IMG/VR virus record: IMGVR_UViG_3300041409_000253
Coordinates: 1 to 37,983 of that record
Length of the DNA: 37,983 bases
Origin: a virus
Direction: 5' to 3' (one strand)
The stretch's first letter is position 1, and each line of letters opens with the position of its first letter. Of the stretch, positions 15,855 through 23,215 are shown piece by piece. A model generated the notes under the pieces. That model was given only the letters and a program-made list of their open reading frames with translations, was not told the DNA's origin and did no database searches. Made by a program: the position numbers and the translations under genes.

Positions 15855-16591
15855 ACGAGCTCGAGGTGTTCATTGGCTGGGACGCGCGCGCGCGCACCGC
15901 CTGGCAGGTCTGCGAGCGCTCCTTGCAGCACCACGCCGCCGACCCGGTGCCGGTGCGCGCCATTGGCCGCAAGATGCTGCAGAACATCGGCGCCTATACC
16001 CGGCTCACCTCGGAAGTCGATGGGAAATTGCTGGACCACCGCAGCAACGAATTCTGCAGCACCGATTTTTCCCTGGCGCGCTTCTGGGTGCCGCAGTTAG
16101 CCGGGCGTGCGGGCTGGGCGCTGTACTGCGACAGCGATTTCCTGTTTCGGGCCGATGTGCGCGAGATCCTGGAACACGCCGACCCGAGATACGCGGTGAT
16201 GGTGGTGCCGCACCAGCACGAGCCAACGGATACCAGCAAGATGAACGCCCAGCAGCAGACCGCCTACTTTCGCAAGAACTGGTCGAGCCTGATGCTGTGG
16301 AACCTGGCGCACGCCGGCTGCCAGCGCTTGAGCCCGCACGACCTGAACACCTGGCACAAGCATGACCTGCACGGCTTTCGCTGGCTGGCGAGCAACGAAA
16401 TCGGGTTTTTGCCGGAGCCGTGGAACTGGCTGGTCGGCGTGAGCCCGACCCTGCCGCCCTCCGAGCCTTACCTGCAGCCGCCGAAAGCGGTGCACTTCAC
16501 CAACGGAACCCCCGACATGAAAGGCTACGAGCGCATGGCGTATGCCGACGAGTGGCGGTCTTACCAGCAGCCCGCGGAGCGTGTGGCATGA
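15845..16591 (+). CDS. GT8-like glycosyltransferase with DXD motif
   Basis: 248 aa from ATG 15845; an earlier in-frame start at 15785 would add 20 non-family residues. The N-terminus LEVFIGWDARARTAWQV and the motif WALYCDSDFLF with D96 and D98 are typical of retaining GT-A transferases related to family 8. Phage and LPS clusters often carry relatives. It is the last enzyme of the block; its stop overlaps the chimeric tail gene as ATGA, so the entire block lies in one coupled message between connector and tail genes. Confidence 0.82.
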   Translation: MGLNELEVFIGWDARARTAWQVCERSLQHHAADPVPVRAIGRKMLQNIGAYTRLTSEVDGKLLDHRSNEFCSTDFSLARFWVPQLAGRAGWALYCDSDFLFRADVREILEHADPRYAVMVVPHQHEPTDTSKMNAQQQTAYFRKNWSSLMLWNLAHAGCQRLSPHDLNTWHKHDLHGFRWLASNEIGFLPEPWNWLVGVSPTLPPSEPYLQPPKAVHFTNGTPDMKGYERMAYADEWRSYQQPAERVA

Positions 16592-17643
16592 GGGCCGGCA
16601 AGCTGCGTCACACCATCACCCTGCAGGAAAAAGCCCACTGGGTGCCGGCCGGGTCGATGCTGCCGGGCAAGGCCGGGGTTTTGCCTGGCGTTGCCAGTAA
16701 CTATTTTTCAACACCGGACAGTGCAGCGCTCGACATCACTGGCGACATCGACATCCGCGCAAAGGTGATGCTGAACGACTGGACGCCCACAGGCAGCCCC
16801 TATATCGTAAGCAAGAACGGCGTGAGTTCGGCTTATCACTTACGCCTGATTGGCGGCACGGGGCAGATCAGGTTTGGCTGGTTCGATGGCTCGACTGCGC
16901 GCACGGCAGATTCGGTTGGCGGCACTGGATTCGCGGATGGATCTACCCACTGGATTCGAGCCACCATGGATGTGGATGCGGCGGGGTCTCCCTCTGAATA
17001 TGCGGTCAAGTTCTACACCAGCGAGGATGGCATCACCTGGACGCAATTGGGGGCCACGAAAACTGGCGCGGGTCCCACCCAACTTAGTGTAGGCACCGCA
17101 GTGCTTGCGGTTGGCATGTTCACGAACGGGACATCTGACCCCCTTGATGGCCACGTTCACTACGCCGACGTCCGCAACGGCATCGACGGCACCGTCGTCG
17201 CCGAGTTCGACCCCTCTGACTGGACGAGCGGCACGACCTGGACCGCCGACACCGGCGAAGTCTGGACGATCAACAGCAGCGGCAGCCCGTCGATCGGCAT
17301 CGTGTCGGTCAGCGATCCAACGGTACAGGGCGCCTCCCAGACTGGAAACAGCCTTGCCACCGAGGGCTGGAAAAACAACGCCACCGGCCTGCTGCTGCCG
17401 GGCGATTACTTCGGGGTGAATGGCGAACTCAAGATCGTCACCGCGCAGGCGGATGCCGACAACTATGGCAACGCTACCCTCAACTTTCGCCCGCCGCTGC
17501 GCTCGTCGCCCGCCGATGGCGCCGTGCTCGACCTGGTGCAACCCACCACCGAGTTCATGCTAACCGGCCCCGACGTCGAGTGGAACGTCAACGAGGGCAA
17601 CCTGTTCGCCGATTTCGTGATCGACGCGGTGGAAGCCTTCTGA
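16588..17643 (+). CDS. Chimeric tail protein: joining-protein start, LamG-like domain, tail domain
   Basis: 351 aa, ATGA-coupled to the block upstream. Three parts are visible. Residues 1-16 (MRAGKLRHTITLQEK) match the first residues of phage head-tail joining proteins of the Phage_H_T_join family, which are usually ~110 aa. Residues ~36-230 look like a concanavalin A/LamG-type beta-sandwich (FSTPDSAALDITGDIDIRAK onward). Residues ~245-351 resemble the C-terminal domain of the tail protein usually encoded after the tape measure (TGLLLPGDYFGV, LNFRPPLRSSP). The middle segment is visibly less GC-rich. It was probably formed by deletion and domain swap. Confidence 0.72.
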   Translation: MRAGKLRHTITLQEKAHWVPAGSMLPGKAGVLPGVASNYFSTPDSAALDITGDIDIRAKVMLNDWTPTGSPYIVSKNGVSSAYHLRLIGGTGQIRFGWFDGSTARTADSVGGTGFADGSTHWIRATMDVDAAGSPSEYAVKFYTSEDGITWTQLGATKTGAGPTQLSVGTAVLAVGMFTNGTSDPLDGHVHYADVRNGIDGTVVAEFDPSDWTSGTTWTADTGEVWTINSSGSPSIGIVSVSDPTVQGASQTGNSLATEGWKNNATGLLLPGDYFGVNGELKIVTAQADADNYGNATLNFRPPLRSSPADGAVLDLVQPTTEFMLTGPDVEWNVNEGNLFADFVIDAVEAF

Positions 17644-17645
17644 TG

Positions 17646-17688
17646 TTCACCCAGCACGCAGCACCCAGCACGCAGCACCGCCCTTATG
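17646..17688. repeat. Heptanucleotide CAGCACN repeat insertion, copy 1
   Basis: Four tandem heptamers CAGCACG, CAGCACC, CAGCACG, CAGCACC at 17652-17679. The segment lies directly behind a TGATG stop/start overlap (17641-17645), whose ATG now opens an 18-codon frame ending at 17696. The element ends in CGCCCTTATG, supplying the ATG at 17686 that begins the next tail gene. It reads as an insertion placed exactly after a start codon. Confidence 0.75.
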
Positions 17689-18438
17689 TCCCGTGACATC
17701 GACGCCGCCATTACCACCGCCCTGGCCGGGCAGCACGTCCCGGCCTTGATGCTGGTGGAGCTCGATTTCCCGTCCGGCACCCTGCGCCTGAACAACTCCG
17801 GGCAGAACATCGACTGGAACGGGTCTACCTGGTACGCCGGCGGGGCGCTGATCGGCATTTCTGAGGTGGCGGAATCCACCGACGGCGAGGCCCACGGGGT
17901 GACCCTGCAACTGAACGCGGTGGAGTTAACCCCGATCACCGGCTCGCCCAACAACGCCAACATCGTGCAGCTCGCCCGCGCGCAGAACTACCAGGGCCGC
18001 GCGGCGCGGGTGTGGCTCGCCCCGCTCGATGCCGACTACGTGCCGGTGGTGGATCCGGTGCTGGCCTTCGAGGGGCGCATGAACAAGATGGATTTCCAGG
18101 TGGGCGAGGACGCGGCCTTTTCGCTGGCCTGCGAATCGCGCTTTGCCGACTGGAACCGCCCGCGCGTGCGCCGCTACAACGACGCCGACCAGCGCAGCCG
18201 CTTCCCGTCCGATCGCGGGCTCGAATACATGGAACAGATGGTCGAGAAGCAACTGATCTGGAAGTTCCCCGTGCCGGGCAGCTTCGGCAGCGGCGTCAAC
18301 GCCGGCAGCAGCCGCGGCGCCCTGGTGACCACCGACCGCGGCGGGGCCGTCACCATCGGCGCCATGACCCCGCAACAGGTGCAAAGCCTCAACAACGGCC
18401 GCGGGGGTGTCAACACCTTCGGCGGCAACGGACGCTAA
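17686..18438 (+). CDS. Tail protein, DUF2163/baseplate-hub-like
   Basis: 250 aa from ATG 17686. The N-terminus (RDIDAAITTALAGQHVPALMLVELDFPSG) and the LACESRFADWNRPRVRRYNDADQ segment are typical of a phage tail-tip protein found just before the NlpC/P60-like and J-like genes, equivalent in place to lambda L or to GTA tail-tip components. It likely forms part of the hub joining tail tube and tip. The Gly/Asn-rich C-terminus is low complexity. The start codon comes from the heptamer insertion, so translational coupling to the upstream gene has probably been weakened. Confidence 0.82.
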   Translation: MSRDIDAAITTALAGQHVPALMLVELDFPSGTLRLNNSGQNIDWNGSTWYAGGALIGISEVAESTDGEAHGVTLQLNAVELTPITGSPNNANIVQLARAQNYQGRAARVWLAPLDADYVPVVDPVLAFEGRMNKMDFQVGEDAAFSLACESRFADWNRPRVRRYNDADQRSRFPSDRGLEYMEQMVEKQLIWKFPVPGSFGSGVNAGSSRGALVTTDRGGAVTIGAMTPQQVQSLNNGRGGVNTFGGNGR

Positions 18439-18441
18439 CCC

Positions 18442-18861
18442 ATGCGCTTTGAAAACTGGCCAGAACGCCTGGCCGAAGAAGTCCGGGCCGCGAAATCGCG
18501 GCCTTTTGTTTGGGGCACCCACGACTGCGCCAGCTTCGTGTCGCGCGTGGTCGAGGCCCTGACCGGTATCAACTGGAAGGACACCTTCCTGGCCTATACG
18601 GACGCCGCCGGCGCGCAGGACATCCTCAACGAGCAGGGCAGCCTCGAGGAACTGGTCACCGAATGCCTGGGCGAACCGATTCCCGCGCTCACCGCCCAGC
18701 GCGGCGACGTCTGCCTCATCGAACTGCCCGAAGGCCTGCACGGCGAGCACGGCCCCTTTGTGCTCGGCATCTGCGACGGCAGCCGGGTCGTCGTCGCCCG
18801 CCCGCCGCAAGGCATTGCCATGCTGCCGATCAAGTGGGCTGTCAAGGCGTGGCGCGTATGA
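18442..18861 (+). CDS. NlpC/P60-like tail assembly protein (lambda K-like, DUF6950)
   Basis: 139 aa, 3 nt after the previous stop. It has the fold signature of papain-like NlpC/P60 proteins: the catalytic-type Cys in WGTHDCASFVSRV (C29) and a later His candidate in HGEHGPFVLG. These proteins sit at the tail tip and probably cut peptidoglycan during DNA entry or process tail parts. Length and gene order (between the DUF2163-like and J-like genes) are normal. Its stop overlaps the next start as ATGA. Confidence 0.85.
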   Translation: MRFENWPERLAEEVRAAKSRPFVWGTHDCASFVSRVVEALTGINWKDTFLAYTDAAGAQDILNEQGSLEELVTECLGEPIPALTAQRGDVCLIELPEGLHGEHGPFVLGICDGSRVVVARPPQGIAMLPIKWAVKAWRV

Positions 18862-21764
18862 ACCCGGTGCTGCGTGCTGCGTGCTGGGTGCTGCGTAAGG
18901 GCCGTTCAAGCGCGAAGCGGCGTTCGCCTGTTAGCACGCAGCACGCAGCACTCAGCACGCTGTTGCTCCTGCTCTTCCCAGGCATCGCCTGGGCGGGTCC
19001 GGCCGTCGGCGTCTTTTTCGCCGGCCTGACCTTCAAGGCGGTGGTGGTGGCGGTGATCAAGGCCGTCGCCCTGGGCCTGATCTCCCGCGCGCTGTTCAAG
19101 CCCAAGCGCCAGCAGTCGGGGCTGGACAACGCCGCGCGCGAGCGCATGGTGATGGTGCGCTCGGCCGTGGAGCCGCACCGCATCGTCATCGGCCAATGCC
19201 TGTGCTCGGGGCCGATTTCGTTCATGGAAGTCAGTGGCGCCAATTCCGAATACCTGCACGTGGTGGTGCTGCTGGCCGGGCACGAGGTGCAGGAGATCGG
19301 CGACATTTACTTCGACGACGTGCTGGTCGGCGACCTGGACGGCAGCGGCAATGTCACCACCGGCACCTTTGCCGGCTACGCGCGCATCAAGAAACACCTG
19401 GGCACGGACACCCAGACGGCGGATGCCGATCTGGTGTCCGAATGCCCCAGCCGCTGGACCACCGGCCACCGCAACCAGGGCATCGCCTACGTCTACGTGC
19501 GCCTGCTCAACAATGAGACCGCCTACGCCAACGGCCTGCCGCAGATCCGCGCGCTGGTGAAGGGCCGCAAGCTGTTTGATCCGCGTGTGGTCGGCAGCCC
19601 CAACAACCCGGTCTGGTCGCCCAATCCGGCGCTGGCCTGCCGCGATTACCTGGCCGCCGCGTTCGGCATTGCCGCGGCCAGCAGCGAGATCAACGACACC
19701 GACATCGCCGCCGCGGCCAATGCCGCCGATGAGCGGGTCACCGTCACCTACGTAACGCCAGCCTTCACCCTGGCGGTGGGCAGCCCGTCGGACAACATCG
19801 CCCACTTTGCCGAGGAAGAACACCGCCTCAAGACCGGCGATGCGGTGGTGCCCTCCACCACCGGCAGCCTGGCCGGCACCGGACTCACCGCCGGCACCGT
19901 GTACTGGTGGAGCTGGGTGTCGGCCACCGGCGGGCGCTTCCATACCAGCCGCGCCGCGGCCCTGGCCGGGACGTCGCCGGTGGCCATCGGCAGCGCCGGC
20001 AGCGGCACCCACACCTTACAGCCGCGCGCCGTGGTCACCGCCTCGGCCTCCACCGACAAGTTCACCTTCGAGTCTGACGAGCGCTACATCGCCCAGGGCG
20101 ACGGCGTGCAGGTGGCCACCACCGGCACCTTGCCGACCAATATCTCGGCCTTGACCACCTACTACGCGATCAAGACGCGCGCGAGCGAAATGCAGCTGGC
20201 CACCACCTATGCCCGGGCACTCGCCGGCACCGCCATCGATCTCGGTTCGGCCGGCTCCGGCACGCTCACCATCCTGCATGTGGACCAGGCCCGCTTCACC
20301 GCCAATGGTAGCTACAGCCTGGGCGAGTCGCCGGACGACATCATGGCCGGGCTGCTGTCCAGCATGGCCGGGGTGCGCACCTTCAGCCAGGGCGTCTACA
20401 GCGCCCACGCCGGGGTCTACAACTCGCCCACCTTGACCATCACCGCCGACGACCTGCGCGGCCCCATCACCGGCACCACGGGCCTGGATGCCCGCGAATT
20501 GTTCAATGCGGTGCGCGGCACCTATGTCGACCAGTTCAAGTTCTACCAGCCGACGGATTTTCCGCTGGTCACCAACGCCAGTTACGAGGCGCAGGACAAC
20601 GACGAGCAGATCGCCACCGACGCCGAGTTCCCGTTCTGCACCGACGTGGTGCGCGCCCAGCGCCTGGCCAAACAGTTACTCGAAGGCGCGCGCCGCGGCG
20701 AAGCCATCGTCCTGCCCTGCAAGCTGACGATGTTCAAGGCCGCGGTATGGGAAACCGCCGAGGTCACGATCGACACCCTGGGCTATGCCGACACCGTGTT
20801 CCGCGTGACCGGCTGGCGCTTTGCCTGGGACGACAACGGCCCCGGGGTGGATCTGTCGCTGGCCATTGCCGACAGCGCCCAGTACACCTGGGCCGCGGCG
20901 GACGCCACCCAGGTGGCGCAATCCACCGACATCGTGGTGCCGAACCTGCGCAGCATCGGCGCCCCGGTGGGCATCGGCAGCCCGATTGAGCTCGCCTTGA
21001 CCGCCGAGCGTGCCACCAGCTTCCAGGTGGCGAACCCCAACATCACCGTGGTGATCAAGGCCGACTGGGCCGCCGCGGTCGAGGCCAACGGCAAGCATTA
21101 CGAGGTGCAGTGGAAAAAATCCACCGACAGCACTTACAACTCGATCCTGCTGCCGTTTTCGGGCGACACCGAATACCGCATCAAGGAAACCGACAACAGC
21201 GCCACCTACAACGTGCGCGTGCGCACCGTGGCCATGAGCGGCGCGGTGTCGGCGTGGCTGTCCAACACCATCGTGGTGAGCCCCACCACGGTGCTGGCGG
21301 ATACGGATGACCTGCAGGTGGAAGCGGCCACCGTGGGGGTCGCGTCCTACACCGAAGGGCAGGTCTACCTCGAGGTGGGCAGCCCCAGCCGGGTGGAGAT
21401 CCAGCGCATCACCGTGGATTCCAGCGGCCTGGCGCCGATCATCATCATCGCCAGCGGCGAGTGGGATTTCCCGATCCCGACCTTTGACGCCACCAAGTTC
21501 ATCACCTGGTCGCTGTACCGCGAGCAGACCGGCAGCCCGTCGCGCGAACTGCTGTTCGACAGCCAGATGATCCTGCTGGGCAACGTGCCCACCGGCTTTT
21601 CCACCTCATTCCAGCATTACCTGACCTGGACCCATGTCGATTTCAACCCGCCGGCGGGCACCATTTCCTACGTCTGGGAAGGGCAGGGGCAGGACACCAA
21701 CCACATCCCCGAGGATTCCTACGTGGAAAAACGCAACCTGGTCTCCATCGAGTTAAAACGATGA
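18858..21764 (+). CDS. Tail-tip host-specificity protein (lambda J-like)
   Basis: 968 aa from ATG 18858 in an ATGA overlap. It is expected to form the tail tip and contact the host receptor. Residues ~35-80 are hydrophobic (LLLLLFPGIAWAGP onward), then comes a J-like core (EYLHVVVLLAGHEVQEIGDIYFDD, later ARELFNAVRGTYVDQFKF and the VRAQRLAKQLLEGARRGE region), then a fibronectin-III-like stretch around residues 690-810. The first ~35 residues are encoded by the heptamer repeat insertion (VLRAACWVLR, STQHAALST), so they are a recent addition and not family sequence. Confidence 0.9.
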   Translation: MNPVLRAACWVLRKGRSSAKRRSPVSTQHAALSTLLLLLFPGIAWAGPAVGVFFAGLTFKAVVVAVIKAVALGLISRALFKPKRQQSGLDNAARERMVMVRSAVEPHRIVIGQCLCSGPISFMEVSGANSEYLHVVVLLAGHEVQEIGDIYFDDVLVGDLDGSGNVTTGTFAGYARIKKHLGTDTQTADADLVSECPSRWTTGHRNQGIAYVYVRLLNNETAYANGLPQIRALVKGRKLFDPRVVGSPNNPVWSPNPALACRDYLAAAFGIAAASSEINDTDIAAAANAADERVTVTYVTPAFTLAVGSPSDNIAHFAEEEHRLKTGDAVVPSTTGSLAGTGLTAGTVYWWSWVSATGGRFHTSRAAALAGTSPVAIGSAGSGTHTLQPRAVVTASASTDKFTFESDERYIAQGDGVQVATTGTLPTNISALTTYYAIKTRASEMQLATTYARALAGTAIDLGSAGSGTLTILHVDQARFTANGSYSLGESPDDIMAGLLSSMAGVRTFSQGVYSAHAGVYNSPTLTITADDLRGPITGTTGLDARELFNAVRGTYVDQFKFYQPTDFPLVTNASYEAQDNDEQIATDAEFPFCTDVVRAQRLAKQLLEGARRGEAIVLPCKLTMFKAAVWETAEVTIDTLGYADTVFRVTGWRFAWDDNGPGVDLSLAIADSAQYTWAAADATQVAQSTDIVVPNLRSIGAPVGIGSPIELALTAERATSFQVANPNITVVIKADWAAAVEANGKHYEVQWKKSTDSTYNSILLPFSGDTEYRIKETDNSATYNVRVRTVAMSGAVSAWLSNTIVVSPTTVLADTDDLQVEAATVGVASYTEGQVYLEVGSPSRVEIQRITVDSSGLAPIIIIASGEWDFPIPTFDATKFITWSLYREQTGSPSRELLFDSQMILLGNVPTGFSTSFQHYLTWTHVDFNPPAGTISYVWEGQGQDTNHIPEDSYVEKRNLVSIELKR
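18861..18960. repeat. Inverted heptanucleotide repeat insertion, copies 2 and 3
   Basis: The left arm has four units of (G/C)GTGCTG (18866-18893) and the right arm four units of (T/C)AGCACN (18932-18959), on opposite strands and separated by about 38 nt. The two arms can pair to a long imperfect hairpin in DNA or RNA. The element lies directly after the start codon of the J-like gene and is in frame, adding about 34 codons. The units match copy 1 at 17652-17679. No transposase is present. Confidence 0.8.
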
Positions 21765-21994
21765 GCGTGCCCTTCGTGGTGTACGACGCCAACGGCAACG
21801 TGCTGCGCAGTGGCCGCTGCCAGGATCACATGGTCGAAGCCCAGGCGCGCCCGTTCAGCGGCGAAGTGGCCGTGGCCGAAATACTCAAGCTGGTGGCGCA
21901 GCCGGACGACAAGGGCCGCCTGGTGCGCAAGGACTGGGACCAGTTCAAGGCGCAGGTCGAGCAGCAGCGCCCGGAAAAATTTCCCACTGACTGA
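21761..21994 (+). CDS. Small protein of unknown function after tail-tip gene
   Basis: 77 aa, ATGA-coupled to the J-like gene. It begins VPFVVYDANGNVLRSGRCQ, which resembles the first strands of small phage tail-fibre-associated or chaperone-like proteins, but I cannot name a family. It is acidic to neutral, with no membrane segment. Being coupled to the tip gene suggests co-assembly or a chaperone role for the tip; that is inference from position only. Confidence 0.65.
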   Translation: MSVPFVVYDANGNVLRSGRCQDHMVEAQARPFSGEVAVAEILKLVAQPDDKGRLVRKDWDQFKAQVEQQRPEKFPTD

Positions 21995-22005
21995 AAGGAC
22001 GCGCC

Positions 22006-22341
22006 ATGTCCGGCAACCAGGTGTTCCTGATCGCCATCACCCTGTCGATCCTTACCGTCTGCGCCATCATCTTTGCGGTTTTTCGCAGTGCCCGCAACGG
22101 CGTGGAGTGCTGGCAGCTGATCAGCACCCGCAACAAGGACGGCCAGGAGCGCGCCGACATCGACAAGATCGGCAAGGTGGTGGCCTTGCTGGTGTCCACC
22201 GGCGTGGTGATCTATTACGTGTACGTCACCCCCCTGGGCGCGGACGTGCTGATGCTGATCGGCACCTTTCTCGCCTATGCCGGCGGGGTGTCGATGTTCG
22301 CCGCGCACAAGCGCGCGCAGCAGGACAGCGGAAAACCGTGA
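22006..22341 (+). CDS. Holin-like membrane protein
   Basis: 111 aa with a good AAAGGA ribosome-binding site. Three membrane segments are predicted by eye at residues about 6-26, 57-74 and 80-100, with a basic C-terminal tail (HKRAQQ). Small three-segment proteins at the start of a lysis cassette are usually holins, which open the inner membrane at the time of lysis. No sequence family is recognised with confidence. It is followed by an exported protein, a DUF5675 protein and spanins, which supports the call. Confidence 0.7.
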   Translation: MSGNQVFLIAITLSILTVCAIIFAVFRSARNGVECWQLISTRNKDGQERADIDKIGKVVALLVSTGVVIYYVYVTPLGADVLMLIGTFLAYAGGVSMFAAHKRAQQDSGKP

Positions 22342-22772
22342 AGCCCCTTTTATGGCTGGCCGCCGCCGTGCTGTTCTGGCTGGCGGTGGAAACGCACGCC
22401 CAGGTTTCCACGGCACCGGACCCGCGCCGCATCGTCGCCGAGCTGCTGACGGATCTGCACTACGACGGCCCGCCCCCCGACCTCACCTGGGTCGATCCCG
22501 CCCGGGTGATCGAAGCCTGCGCCTGCCGCCCGCCGGCGTTCTACCGCGACGGCAGCGCCTATCTCTCCCGCGCGCTGGATCTCAATGACCTGTTCCAGCG
22601 CTCCATCCTGCTGCACGAGCTGGTGCACCACATCCAGTGGGTGGCCGCCGGCCCGGCGCGGGATTGTTACGAATGGCACCGCCGCGAGGTCGCCGCGCAC
22701 GCCGCGCAAAACGCCTGGCTGATGCAGCACGGCAGCGGGAAGCGCGCGATCTTTACGGGAGTCTGTCAATAA
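22338..22772 (+). CDS. Exported HExxH protein of lysis cassette (DUF6647-like)
   Basis: 144 aa, starting at GTG 22338 in a GTGA overlap with the holin-like gene. Residues 1-21 form a signal peptide (hydrophobic core, THA-QV end). The zinc-metallopeptidase motif HELVHHIQW gives H93, E94 and H97, and cysteines (CACRPP, DCYEW, GVCQ) could form disulfides in the periplasm. I associate this type with DUF6647, of unknown activity. In this place it may help lysis by cutting cell-wall peptides or envelope proteins, but it could be a moron gene acting on the lysogen. Confidence 0.75.
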   Translation: MKPLLWLAAAVLFWLAVETHAQVSTAPDPRRIVAELLTDLHYDGPPPDLTWVDPARVIEACACRPPAFYRDGSAYLSRALDLNDLFQRSILLHELVHHIQWVAAGPARDCYEWHRREVAAHAAQNAWLMQHGSGKRAIFTGVCQ

Positions 22773-23215
22773 TGGAAAACCTGATCCGCCGCAGTCCCAC
22801 GGTCAACGGCAACACCTTCGGGCAATGGTTCATCAACGGCGCATTCGAGTGCTACACGCTCGAGGATGCGATCCGCGAGGTGGAAGGCGAGCCGGTGCAC
22901 CTGTGGAAGATCGACGGCAAGACCGCGATCCCGTCCGGCCGTTATCGCCTGGCGCTGGAAGATTCGCCCAGGTTCGGCAAGGACACCATCACCGTGCTGG
23001 ATGTGCCGGGCTTCAAGTTCATCCGTGCCCACAGCGGCGAGGACGTCGACGACACCGAGGGCTGCCCGCTGGTGGGCGACACCATCGACAAGCCCGCCGG
23101 CAAGATCAGCGGCGGCATCGCCCGCGGCGTGCTCAAGCGCCTCAAGGCCAAGATCCGCGCAGCCCTCGATCGCGGCGAGGCTGTCTGGCTGGTGATCGAG
23201 AGCCCCGCCACATGA
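22772..23215 (+). CDS. DUF5675 family protein, candidate lysis enzyme
   Basis: 147 aa; the start overlaps the upstream stop by one base (TAATG). DUF5675 landmarks are IPSGRYRLALEDSPRFGKD, VLDVPGFKFIRAHSGE and DTEGCPLVGD. A conserved His (H87) and Cys (C98) in this H-S-G...E-G-C pattern recall L,D-transpeptidase-like active sites, but catalysis is not established. No export signal, so like many endolysins it would need the holin. No other endolysin candidate of a standard family is seen in the genome. Confidence 0.8.
   Translation: MENLIRRSPTVNGNTFGQWFINGAFECYTLEDAIREVEGEPVHLWKIDGKTAIPSGRYRLALEDSPRFGKDTITVLDVPGFKFIRAHSGEDVDDTEGCPLVGDTIDKPAGKISGGIARGVLKRLKAKIRAALDRGEAVWLVIESPAT

Noticed and set aside
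8725-16591. Host LPS or capsule locus picked up by misassembly
   Set aside because: The genes are coupled by overlapping stops and starts to the connector gene on one side and the tail gene on the other, which a random join would not produce; read support was not available to confirm.
17643-17696. An 18-codon gene beginning at the TGATG overlap
   Set aside because: It is encoded almost wholly by the heptamer repeats and is best explained as the original start codon cut off by an insertion.
17646-18960. Insertion sequence
   Set aside because: Only short heptamer arrays are present, with no transposase and no terminal inverted repeats of an IS.
18858-21764. Tape-measure protein as the identity of the longest gene
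   Set aside because: It has J-like tail-tip and fibronectin-like segments and follows the NlpC/P60-like gene; it is not a long helical protein.
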